Assembly: GCA_016867615.1 (NCBI GenBank)
Contig: VGJG01000026.1
Location: forward strand, 1-10,821
Length of the DNA stretch: 10,821 bases
Origin: Candidatus Aminicenantota bacterium
GTDB lineage: Bacteria > Acidobacteriota > Aminicenantia > Aminicenantales > JAFGAV01
Reading direction: 5' to 3'
The position numbers were made by a program, and so were the translations under genes. Position 1 is the first letter of the stretch. Each line of letters begins with the position of its first letter. Shown here piece after piece: positions 1 through 6,083 of the stretch. The notes under the pieces are model-generated. The model was not told the origin of the DNA. It worked only from the letters and a program-made list of their open reading frames with translations, and ran no database searches.

Positions 1-168
1 CTTTTCCAGAAGGCTCAGGTGGGTGCTGAGGTTTCCGTCCGTCAGCCCGAGCCTGTCCTTGAGGTGGTTGAATTCCGCCTCCTCGAGGACCATGAGGATG
101 GACATGATGCCCAGCCGGGCCTTCTGGCTGAGGACCTTGTCGAGCTGGGTCGAGAGATGCTCGTCCAT
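1..168 (-). CDS. Winged-helix transcriptional regulator (3' part cut by window edge)
   Basis: This is the first 56 residues of a small winged-helix DNA-binding protein; the rest lies beyond the left edge. The N-terminus starts MDEHLSTQLDKVLSQKARLG, then continues with an SILMVLEEAEFNHLKDRLGL segment and TDGNLSTHLSLLEK. The pattern of a helix, a short turn and then a recognition helix with NLSxHL is typical of the winged-helix family related to MarR/ArsR (HTH_34 type, usually about 100 residues). The ATG at 168 is preceded by AAGGGG with 6 bp spacing, and lies 3 bp after the stop of the membrane-protein gene, so the two genes are very probably co-transcribed and translationally coupled. The double-dyad site at the operon promoter is its likely target, which would make the operon autoregulated; this is inferred from position. 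No ligand domain is visible in the part present. Confidence 0.85.
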   Translation of the reverse strand, partial: MDEHLSTQLDKVLSQKARLGIMSILMVLEEAEFNHLKDRLGLTDGNLSTHLSLLEK

Positions 169-171
169 CCG

Positions 172-765
172 TCACCCCTTGCGATTGAGGACCAGTCCGG
201 TGGCGATCAAGCCCAGGCCGAAGAGCAGAGTCAGGATCAGACCGGCGTGATCCATAAACAGAACCGTCGTGACGAATGTGCCGGCGAATCCCAGGATGCC
301 CATGGGCAGAAGGCTTTTATGGATCATCAGGCCGACCATGAGGTAGCCGGTGGAGACGACCAGCAGGATGAAGGGGAGGCCATATTTTGACGGCAGGTCG
401 GGCAGAAGCCCGCACAGGGCGACGAGGGCGGCCATGAGGAGGACGAGGGGCACCCAGAACAGAATGAACCAGCCGGTCATGGTCCCCTTCACCTTGGAGG
501 ACCGGGTGGCGGTTTTTCTGCGGATGACTATGACTGAGGCCGCGAAGGCGACGACCGACAGGAACGGCCACCACAGGCCGGATGCGAGGTAGGCTCCCGC
601 CCCATGGAAGAGGCGGGACCCGGCATAGCCGAGGAAGGTGAACAAGCCCCAGATGATGCAAATCCAGCCGCTTCCGGAACGGGTCATGTCTTTATGGCTC
701 CGTTCGACGAGACTCTTGATGAGAGCGATGCTCTCCAGGGCTTCCTGCTTTTCCGAATCCGTCAT
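172..765 (-). CDS. Six-helix integral membrane protein of unknown function
   Basis: This is a 197-residue protein I cannot assign to a function. A short charged N-terminal helix (MTDSEKQEALESIALIKSLV, about residues 1-30) is followed by six hydrophobic segments at roughly 33-52, 60-82, 98-122, 129-148, 153-171 and 174-193, with basic residues (IRRK, SKVKG) after helix 2. There is no signal peptide and no obvious catalytic motif. I chose the ATG at 765 because AGGAGG lies 5 bp upstream; an upstream in-frame ATG at 783 lies within the operator region and has no such site. An acidic/amphipathic N-terminus of the EALxxIxxIKxLxER type before a compact helix bundle recurs in uncharacterised bacterial membrane proteins encoded next to winged-helix regulators, as here (recalled, not searched). 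A sensor or stress-related membrane role is possible but not shown. Confidence 0.82.
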   Translation of the reverse strand: MTDSEKQEALESIALIKSLVERSHKDMTRSGSGWICIIWGLFTFLGYAGSRLFHGAGAYLASGLWWPFLSVVAFAASVIVIRRKTATRSSKVKGTMTGWFILFWVPLVLLMAALVALCGLLPDLPSKYGLPFILLVVSTGYLMVGLMIHKSLLPMGILGFAGTFVTTVLFMDHAGLILTLLFGLGLIATGLVLNRKG

Positions 766-780
766 GATGACCTCCTGGAA

Positions 781-803
781 CAAAGTACTTTGATATACAA
801 AGT
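781..803. promoter_or_regulatory. Overlapping double-dyad operator
   Basis: Two perfect dyads share one half-site. CAAAGTACTTTG (781-792) is a 12-bp palindrome with no spacer, and ACTTTGATATACAAAGT (787-803) has 6-bp arms around ATATA. The block begins 2 bp downstream of the -10 box of the minus-strand operon, so it covers the likely transcription start. A bound winged-helix dimer would block the promoter. The regulator encoded second in the operon is the natural candidate; the assignment is inferred. Confidence 0.7.
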
Positions 804-804
804 A

Positions 805-833
805 ACAATAATGCGGAGAGCCCGTCTTGTCAA
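805..833 (-). promoter_or_regulatory. Sigma70-type promoter of the membrane protein/regulator operon
   Basis: On the minus strand the -35 is a perfect TTGACA (833-828), the spacer is exactly 17 bp, and the -10 is TATTGT (810-805, 4 of 6 matches). Transcription would start near 798, giving a leader of about 30 nt that carries the AGGAGG ribosome-binding site of the membrane-protein gene. The start point falls inside the double-dyad operator. Confidence 0.72.
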
Positions 834-881
834 GCGGAATCTTTTCGAGACAACGCCTTTTCCCATGTCGATTTCAATCCC

Positions 882-912
882 CGCAGCGATCTCGGGCGGG
901 AGAGTCGCTGCG
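882..912. repeat. Inverted repeat between the divergent promoters
   Basis: The arms CGCAGCGA (882-889) and TCGCTGCG (905-912) are perfectly complementary. TCTC (890-893) pairs further with GAGA (900-903), leaving one bulged G (904) and a 6-nt loop. No T-tract follows on either strand, so it does not look like an intrinsic terminator. It lies about 50 bp beyond the minus-strand -35 and 32 bp before the plus-strand -35, so a regulator-binding dyad is possible. Function unknown. Confidence 0.45.
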
Positions 913-943
913 AATATCCGGTCGATAAAAATCGGGGGAGTGA

Positions 944-973
944 TTGTATCTTCAGCGCGAGCGCTGATATAAT
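944..973 (+). promoter_or_regulatory. Promoter of the 2-oxoacid oxidoreductase operon, with a palindrome in the spacer
   Basis: The -10 is a perfect TATAAT (968-973). The -35 candidate is TTGTAT (944-949; 3 of 6 matches) with an 18-bp spacer. The predicted start near 980 leaves a leader of about 12 nt before the ATG at 992, with only a weak AAGA as ribosome-binding site. Inside the spacer, ending exactly at the -10, is a perfect 16-bp palindrome, TCAGCGCGAGCGCTGA (952-967). The weak -35 together with a dyad in the spacer suggests regulated rather than constitutive transcription. Confidence 0.6.
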
Positions 974-991
974 CTTCCTCAAGAACCATCC

Positions 992-2710
992 ATGAGCGCT
1001 GATCGGACGGACATCTCGATCGTCCTGTGCGGAGAAGCGGGCCAGGGCATCCAGACCGTGGAGAACGTCCTCGTCCGCCTGCTGAAAAGATCGGGCTTTC
1101 ATGTCTTCGCCACGAAGGAATACATGTCCCGGATCCGGGGAGGCGTCAATTCAACGGTTATACGCGCCGGAGGGGAGCGGGTGAGGGCTTACAGCGAACG
1201 CATCGACCTGCTGCTGCCCCTCGGCCGGGGCGGCCTCCGTCACCTCGCTCGAAGGATCTCCGCCGAGACCGTCCTGGCGGGCGAGCCGGAGCATCTCGAG
1301 GGAGATGTCCCCGGAGCAAGGCTCGAGGTCCCGCTGAAGCGGCTGGCGGCCGAAGCGGGTTCCAAGGCGCCCGTCAACATGGCGGCCCTGGGCGTCGCGG
1401 CCGGGTTGTTGGCGCTCGAAGGCGAAGTCGTCGCCCGGGTCATCCGTGAAACCTTCAGCGGAAAGGATCAAGCCCAGGTGGAGGCCAATGTCGTCGCGGC
1501 CGCGAAAGGCGCGGAGGCGGGCAGGAATCTTGTCCGCGGGGGCTTTTTCCGCCCGCCCCCATTCCGGGCGGTGAACGACGTCTCGGAGGAGATCGTCCTT
1601 TCCGGCGCCGAGGCGGTCGGCCTGGGGGCGCTGGCCGGGGGTTGCGATTTCCTTTCGTCCTATCCCATGTCGCCCTCCACGGGCGTCATGACCTTTCTCG
1701 CCGGCCGGGCGAAGGATTTCGGCGTCGTCGTGGAGCAGGCCGAGGATGAGATCAGCGCCGTCAACATGGCGCTGGGAGCGTGGTACGCGGGCGGCCGGGC
1801 CATGGTGACCACTTCGGGCGGGGGCTTCGCCCTGATGGTCGAGGGATTGAGCCTGGCGGGCATGCTGGAATCGCCCCTGGTGATCCACGTCGGCCAGCGG
1901 CCCGGGCCGGCCACGGGCCTGCCCACGAGGACCGAACAGGCGGACCTGGAATTCGTCCTCAGAGCCGGACACGGCGAGTTTCCGAGGGTCATCCTCGCCC
2001 CGGGGACCTTGGAGGAAGGATTCGACCTCACCCGGCGGGCGTTCGATACCGCCGACCGATATCAAATCCCCGTGTTCATCCTCTCCGACCAGTATTTCAT
2101 GGATTCGCTCTACAACCTCCCTCCGTTCGACGTCGCGGGGGGGCCGCCCGAACGGCGCTTCGTCCGGACGGCGAAAGACTACAGGAGATACGCGCTCACT
2201 CCCGACGGCGTTTCGCCGCGCGGAATCCCGGGGTTCGGGGAGGGGCTCGTTTCGGTCGACAGCGACGAGCACGACGAGGAGGGGCACATAACCGAGGACC
2301 TGAAGCTGAGGAAGGTCATGGTCGAGAAACGGCTGCGCAAGGGCGCGGCGGCCGCGGGCGCGGCCGTCGCCCCCCGATGGACGGGGCCCGCCGAGGCGAA
2401 GGACGTGGTCGTGAGCTGGGGGTCGACCGGGCCCATCATCGAAGAGGCCCTGGGCGTCCTCGGACGCCGGGACGCGGCGCATCTGCATTTCGCCCAGGTC
2501 CATCCCCTCCACGCGGACGCCGGCGCGCTCCTCCGCCGCGCGCGGCGCCGCGTCTGCGTTGAGGGCAACGCCACGGGCCAGTTCCGGAGGCTGCTGGAGG
2601 CCGCATCGGGAGTCTCCATCGAGCACGGCATCCTGAAATACGACGGGCTTCCTTTTTCCGTGGAGGAAGTTGCGGAAGGGCTGGGCGGCCTCCTGGACGG
2701 GGGGGGATAG
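992..2710 (+). CDS. korA: 2-oxoacid:ferredoxin oxidoreductase, fused gamma-alpha subunit
   Basis: This is the large subunit of a TPP-dependent 2-oxoacid:acceptor oxidoreductase, which oxidatively decarboxylates a 2-oxoacid to its acyl-CoA and reduces ferredoxin in the cytoplasm. At 572 residues it is a usual size for the gamma-alpha fusion. The gamma domain is about 1-185, with GEAGQGIQ (14-21) and SRIRGG (46-51). The alpha domain starts about 200 and carries YPMSPST (224-230), VEQAEDEISAVNMALGA (247-263), TTSGGGFALM (273-282) and VGQRPGPATGLPTRTEQADL (300-319). A linker with GISPRGIPG-like GVSPRGIPG (406-414) and DSDEHDEEGHITED (423-436) leads to the C-terminal transketolase-like domain. The YPITP substrate-loop motif of characterised enzymes reads YPMSP here. 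The substrate (2-oxoglutarate, branched-chain or aryl 2-oxoacid) cannot be told from sequence, so the symbol is by family only. The gene begins a four-gene operon. Confidence 0.93.
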   Translation: MSADRTDISIVLCGEAGQGIQTVENVLVRLLKRSGFHVFATKEYMSRIRGGVNSTVIRAGGERVRAYSERIDLLLPLGRGGLRHLARRISAETVLAGEPEHLEGDVPGARLEVPLKRLAAEAGSKAPVNMAALGVAAGLLALEGEVVARVIRETFSGKDQAQVEANVVAAAKGAEAGRNLVRGGFFRPPPFRAVNDVSEEIVLSGAEAVGLGALAGGCDFLSSYPMSPSTGVMTFLAGRAKDFGVVVEQAEDEISAVNMALGAWYAGGRAMVTTSGGGFALMVEGLSLAGMLESPLVIHVGQRPGPATGLPTRTEQADLEFVLRAGHGEFPRVILAPGTLEEGFDLTRRAFDTADRYQIPVFILSDQYFMDSLYNLPPFDVAGGPPERRFVRTAKDYRRYALTPDGVSPRGIPGFGEGLVSVDSDEHDEEGHITEDLKLRKVMVEKRLRKGAAAAGAAVAPRWTGPAEAKDVVVSWGSTGPIIEEALGVLGRRDAAHLHFAQVHPLHADAGALLRRARRRVCVEGNATGQFRRLLEAASGVSIEHGILKYDGLPFSVEEVAEGLGGLLDGGG

Positions 2711-2713
2711 AAC

Positions 2714-3574
2714 ATGGACCCGAGCCGCTACGACATCGAGGGCCTGGACATCGCCTGGTGCCCCGGCTGCGGCAATTTCAGCATCCTGCGGGCGCTCAAG
2801 CTGGCCCTCTCCCGGCTCGACATCCTCCCGCGGGACCTGGTCATCGTTTCGGGAATCGGCCAGGCGGCGAAAACTCCCCATTATCTCCGGACGCATGTCT
2901 TCAACGGGCTGCACGGCAGGGCCCTGCCCCCGGCCACGGCCATCAAGACCGTCAACCCCGGCCTGACCGTCATCGTCGAGAGCGGCGACGGCGACATGTA
3001 CGGCGAGGGAGGAAATCATCTTCTTCACGCCATCCGGCGCAACCCCGACATCACCTGCCTCGTTCACGACAACATGGTGTACGGCCTGACCAAGGGGCAG
3101 GCCTCGCCGACGAGCCGTCCGGGGTTCAAGACTCCCGTCCAGGTGGGAGGGGTGTTCGAGGAGCCGTTCAACCCCGTCGCCCTGGCCGTGGCCATGGGGG
3201 CTTCCTTCGTCGCGCGGGCCCTGGCCACGGACATCGAGCGCACGGCGGACGTCATCGTCCGGGCCGTGCGCCACAGGGGGTTCAGCCTGGTCGATATCCT
3301 CCAGCCCTGCGTGTCCTTCAACAAGCTCAACACTCTCGATTGGTTCAGGGAGCACACGCGCGAGCTGCCCGGGGGATACGACCCGGGCGACAGGATGGCG
3401 GCCATGAGGACGGCGCTCGAGGAGGACCTGGCCCTGGGCGTGATCTTCCAGCGCGAGGGCCGGCCGGCATTCGAGGAACAGACCGGAATCTACGGCCTGG
3501 ACCCGACACCCCTTCCGTTCCGTGCGGAAGACAGGGGACCGGGGCTGACGGCCGTCATGCGGAATAAACGCTGA
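2714..3574 (+). CDS. korB: 2-oxoacid:ferredoxin oxidoreductase, beta subunit
   Basis: This is the TPP-binding partner of the preceding gamma-alpha subunit, starting 3 bp after its stop. At 286 residues it has the usual length of KorB/OforB proteins. CPGCG (16-20) supplies two cluster cysteines, GDGDMYGEGGNH (91-102) is the TPP/Mg site, and DNMVYGLTKGQASPTS (119-134) is the characteristic following segment. LQPC (196-199) supplies a further cysteine. In the Sulfolobus enzyme, four beta-subunit cysteines hold one [4Fe-4S] cluster; the third normally lies in a GIGC-type motif, but here it reads GIGQAAKTPHYL with Gln50, so only Cys16, Cys19 and Cys199 are seen at the expected places. I recall the GIGQ form from a subfamily, so this may not mean loss of function. 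No separate ferredoxin-like delta subunit is encoded nearby. Confidence 0.93.
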   Translation: MDPSRYDIEGLDIAWCPGCGNFSILRALKLALSRLDILPRDLVIVSGIGQAAKTPHYLRTHVFNGLHGRALPPATAIKTVNPGLTVIVESGDGDMYGEGGNHLLHAIRRNPDITCLVHDNMVYGLTKGQASPTSRPGFKTPVQVGGVFEEPFNPVALAVAMGASFVARALATDIERTADVIVRAVRHRGFSLVDILQPCVSFNKLNTLDWFREHTRELPGGYDPGDRMAAMRTALEEDLALGVIFQREGRPAFEEQTGIYGLDPTPLPFRAEDRGPGLTAVMRNKR

Positions 3575-3583
3575 AGGAGGTGA
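3574..3583 (+). promoter_or_regulatory. Consensus Shine-Dalgarno of the peroxiredoxin gene
   Basis: AAGGAGGTGA is a full-length anti-16S match, overlapping the last base of the korB stop codon and placed 4 bp before the ATG at 3588. It is the strongest ribosome-binding site in the window, while the operon's first gene has almost none. This suggests the peroxiredoxin is made in greater amount than its operon partners. Confidence 0.8.
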
Positions 3584-3587
3584 CGCC

Positions 3588-4055
3588 ATGTCGTCCGGGG
3601 AACTCTTAAAGATCGGGGACATCGCTCCGGATTTTGCGCTGAAAGACCAGGGCAAGCACGAAGTGAAGCTGTCCGAGCTCAGGGGACGGCGCGTGCTCCT
3701 GTCCTGGCATCCGCTGGCCTGGACCAAGGTCTGCGCCGAGCAGATGAAATCTCTGGAGCAGCATTACGACGAATTCGAAAAGCTCAACGTCCTGCCCCTG
3801 GGACTGAGCGTCGATACCGTGCCCTGCAAGGCCGCCTGGGCCAAGGACCTTGGGATCAGCCGCTTGCGTCTCCTCTCGGACTTCTGGCCCCACGGCCTCG
3901 TCGCCCAGTCCTATGACCTCTTCCGGGCCAAGGAGGGATTCTCCGAGCGGGCCAACGTCATCGTCGACGATAAGGGGCAGGTGGTGTTCATCAGGATCTA
4001 TGACATTCCTCAGCTCCCGGACGTTGAAGAGCTCCTCGCCTTCCTCCGGAAGTGA
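3588..4055 (+). CDS. Peroxiredoxin, AhpC/TSA family
   Basis: This thiol peroxidase reduces hydrogen peroxide and organic hydroperoxides in the cytoplasm. It has 155 residues, the size of the compact thioredoxin-fold peroxiredoxins. GDIAPDFAL (10-18) is the usual N-terminal strand. HPLAWTKVC (41-49) contains the PxxxTxxC active site with peroxidatic Cys49, and Arg121 in SERANVIVDDKG fits the conserved active-site arginine. A second cysteine, Cys80 in SVDTVPCKAAWAKDLG, lies where many relatives have another residue and could act as the resolving cysteine; this is inference. It is the third gene of the operon, 13 bp after korB, with the strongest ribosome-binding site of the group. The context suggests protection of the oxygen-sensitive oxidoreductase or its reduced ferredoxin from peroxide. 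The electron donor is not identifiable here. Confidence 0.92.
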   Translation: MSSGELLKIGDIAPDFALKDQGKHEVKLSELRGRRVLLSWHPLAWTKVCAEQMKSLEQHYDEFEKLNVLPLGLSVDTVPCKAAWAKDLGISRLRLLSDFWPHGLVAQSYDLFRAKEGFSERANVIVDDKGQVVFIRIYDIPQLPDVEELLAFLRK

Positions 4056-4065
4056 ACGCCCCGCC

Positions 4066-4629
4066 ATGGACGTCACCAAGGCCGTCCATGAACGCCGCGC
4101 CTTCCGCTCCCTGCTCCCCGCGGACATTACCGGGGATCTCGTCCGGGACCTGGCCCGGCACGCCCAACTCGCGCCCTCCTGCTTCAACAACCAGCCGGTC
4201 CGCTTCGTGTTTGTCGGGGACCCCGCGGCGCTCGAAGCCCTGCGCCCGGCCCTGAGCGAGGGGAACCGCTGGGCGCACGACGCTTCCCTGGTCGTCGCCG
4301 TCTTCAGCCGGAAGGAGGACGGCTGCGTCATCAGGGACCGCGAATACCACCAGTTCGACTGCGGACTGGCCGCCGCCTTCCTCATCCTGCGGGCCACGGA
4401 GCTCGGACTCGTGGCGCACCCGATCGCCGGCTTCAGCCCGAAGAAAGTCCGGGAGGCGCTGGGCATCCCCGATGAATACCAGGTCATCACCCTGATCGTC
4501 TGCGGCCGCCGCAACCCGGAGCCGAACCCCGTTCTTTCGGAGAAACAGAAGTCCTGGGAGCTCGAGCGCCCGGAGCGCCTCCCCCTGGAAAGAATCGCAT
4601 TTCTCGACCGTTACCGGAAGACGGAATGA
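4066..4629 (+). CDS. Nitroreductase-family flavoprotein
   Basis: This is an FMN-dependent oxidoreductase of the nitroreductase superfamily, 187 residues, at the short end for the family. VHERRAFRSL (7-16) is the N-terminal FMN-phosphate signature (usually RRSIRxF). LAPSCFNNQPVRFVFV (35-50) is the second FMN segment. The helix with FDCGLAAAFLILRATELGL (97-115) and the following AHPIAGFSPKKVREALGIP are typical of the family's core. The ATG at 4066 is chosen because the signature begins a few residues later; GGAAGTGA (4048-4055) lies 10 bp upstream and overlaps the peroxiredoxin stop. It is the last gene of the kor operon. A role in removing electrophiles or recycling reduced cofactors beside a ferredoxin-reducing enzyme is plausible, but the physiological substrate of such proteins cannot be read from sequence. 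Confidence 0.88.
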   Translation: MDVTKAVHERRAFRSLLPADITGDLVRDLARHAQLAPSCFNNQPVRFVFVGDPAALEALRPALSEGNRWAHDASLVVAVFSRKEDGCVIRDREYHQFDCGLAAAFLILRATELGLVAHPIAGFSPKKVREALGIPDEYQVITLIVCGRRNPEPNPVLSEKQKSWELERPERLPLERIAFLDRYRKTE

Positions 4630-4831
4630 GCGGGAGCGCGGCGGCCGCCGGCGGGCGTGCTGTTGAAAACCGCCCCGGGTCTAAGGCGCAACAGAGGCTG
4701 CTCCGTGCCGTGTATCGGCCGGTATATCCGGCCCCGACGATTGATGGAAACGGGGTTCCCGTCTCCAGGCCCGGAGATCTGGGCCAGCCGGCGTTCTCAT
4801 TTCCGGGCGAACGGGCAGCGGTGGGTTTGGC
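4630..4831. other. Non-coding gap between convergent operons with short GC-rich hairpins
   Basis: I see no believable gene here. The stretch holds several dyads: the 12-bp palindrome CGGCGGCCGCCG (4639-4650); GGCCGG/CCGGCC around TATAT (4717-4733); ACGGG/CCCGT around GTT (4750-4762); and GGCCC/GGGCC (4768-4785). None is followed by a T-tract on either strand, so an ordinary intrinsic terminator is not evident. Together they could slow polymerase at the meeting point of the kor and lysA operons, or mark a factor-dependent terminator. Confidence 0.45.
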
Positions 4832-6076
4832 TCAGATCAGGATTTCCCTGGGGATAGGCCTCAGGTTGAAGTTCGAGGCCATGCTGCGGCAGTAGGCGCC
4901 CGCGCCCAGGACGGCCAGGATGTCCCCGGTCCGCGGCGGGGCCATGAGGACGTTCTTGCCGAAGACGTCTCCCGTCTCGCACAGGTTTCCGGCCACCGTC
5001 ACCCGCACCCGGGGACCGTCTTCCAGCCTGTCGCAGTTGAGGACGGCGTGGGTCGCCTGGAGATAGATGGCCGGACGGGGCACGGAGTTGAACGTCCCGC
5101 CGTTGACGCAGGCGAAACGAAAGCCGTAGCTCTTTTTGACATACGCAACGCGCAGCAGGAGGACGCCCGCTTCGCCGACGAGGTATTTTCCCGGCTCGAT
5201 CAGAACATAGGGGATCGAGAGGCCGGAGCGTTCCAGGCTCCGGGATAGAAAGGCGGCATAGGTTCGAAGGGGAAAGAGCCGCTGGCCGGGGAAATATTTC
5301 GGGCCGAACCCGCCCCCGAAATCCAGGAACTCCAGGAAAAAACCCGCCCGCTGGAGCTCGCGGGCTTTGGCCAGCATCTTGAGTACGGCCGCCTTGACCG
5401 TCGGCAGGTCCTCCCGCACCCAGCCGGACCCCAGGTGCTGATGCAGTCCGACCGTTTCGAACCCCAGGGCGGAGGCCCGGCGGAAGGCGTCCAGCACGAG
5501 GCGGTCCTCAACGCCGAACTTGATGGGCGTGCCGTCCTGCGTCTGCCGTCCGGCCGTTACGACCTTGGGGTTGAACCCGCGCCCCAGCCCCGGGTTCCAG
5601 CGGACCGAAAGACGGACCGGACGCCGCGATCGGATGCGGCGCCGGGCTTGGGCCAGAAGGTCGAGCTGCTCCAGAGCGTCGATGTTGATCGTCAGGCCGG
5701 GATGAGCGAGCAGGCGGCGGAAGTCCTCCACGCCGACGCTCGTGCCGGTGAACAGGATCCGGTCGGGAGGAAATCCCGCCTCCAGGGCGGCCTCGACCTC
5801 TCCGGGCGATACGGCGTCGACCCAGGCGCCCTCCCTCCGCAGGAGCTTGAGGATCGCCGGCAGCGCGTTGGCCTTCATGGCGTAACAGATGCGGAGTCGG
5901 CTCCCTGCGGGAGCGGCGCCGAAGGCGGCGCCGAGGGCGCGGTACTTGTCCTGGACGGCCTCCCGGCCGTAGACGTAGAGCGGCGTTCCATGCCGCGCCG
6001 CCACGGCCGAAGCGGGCCGGCCGGCGAGGTGCAGACGTCCGTTCTTGTTCCGGAGAAAGCTGTTTTCCCACCACAT
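4832..6076 (-). CDS. lysA: Diaminopimelate decarboxylase family (PLP, fold type III)
   Basis: This probably catalyses the last step of lysine synthesis, decarboxylating meso-diaminopimelate in the cytoplasm with PLP. It has 414 residues, as usual for the family. In order: TPLYVYGRE (31-39); CYAMKAN (64-70) with Lys68 as the PLP lysine; VDAVSPGEVEAAL (86-98); HQHLGSG (212-218); the phosphate-binding DFGGGFG (252-258); EPGKYLVGEAG (294-304); NLCETGD (364-370), the CExxD substrate segment; and GAYCRSMASNFN (393-404). The substrate-binding EPGR motif of many family members reads EPGK, a change I recall in some lysA lineages. The segment before RPAIY (335-339) reads NGGTFNSVP rather than the commoner DAGMNDLI form, so a related amino-acid decarboxylase remains possible. 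The gene starts 7 bp after the DUF72 stop, with AAGGA upstream. Confidence 0.8.
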   Translation of the reverse strand: MWWENSFLRNKNGRLHLAGRPASAVAARHGTPLYVYGREAVQDKYRALGAAFGAAPAGSRLRICYAMKANALPAILKLLRREGAWVDAVSPGEVEAALEAGFPPDRILFTGTSVGVEDFRRLLAHPGLTINIDALEQLDLLAQARRRIRSRRPVRLSVRWNPGLGRGFNPKVVTAGRQTQDGTPIKFGVEDRLVLDAFRRASALGFETVGLHQHLGSGWVREDLPTVKAAVLKMLAKARELQRAGFFLEFLDFGGGFGPKYFPGQRLFPLRTYAAFLSRSLERSGLSIPYVLIEPGKYLVGEAGVLLLRVAYVKKSYGFRFACVNGGTFNSVPRPAIYLQATHAVLNCDRLEDGPRVRVTVAGNLCETGDVFGKNVLMAPPRTGDILAVLGAGAYCRSMASNFNLRPIPREILI

Positions 6077-6083
6077 GGCGATT

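Noticed and set aside
864..880. CATGTCGATTTCAATCC resembles CATGGCGATTTCAATCC at 6074-6090 (one mismatch) and looks faintly like the end of a CRISPR repeat
   Set aside because: There are only two copies 5 kb apart, no regular spacing and no spacers. In a 10-kb window a near match of this length can arise by chance, and the second copy spans the lysA start.
1151..3727. 858-residue open frame on the minus strand across the kor genes
   Set aside because: It lies antisense to two clearly conserved genes, is of low complexity (Arg, Gly, Pro, Asp rich), and is what GC-rich codon use yields on the opposite strand.
4626..4895. 89-residue open frame overlapping the nitroreductase stop by ATGA
   Set aside because: The overlap looks like translational coupling, but the sequence has no recognisable domain, contains the hairpin-rich gap, and runs 64 bp into the antisense of lysA.
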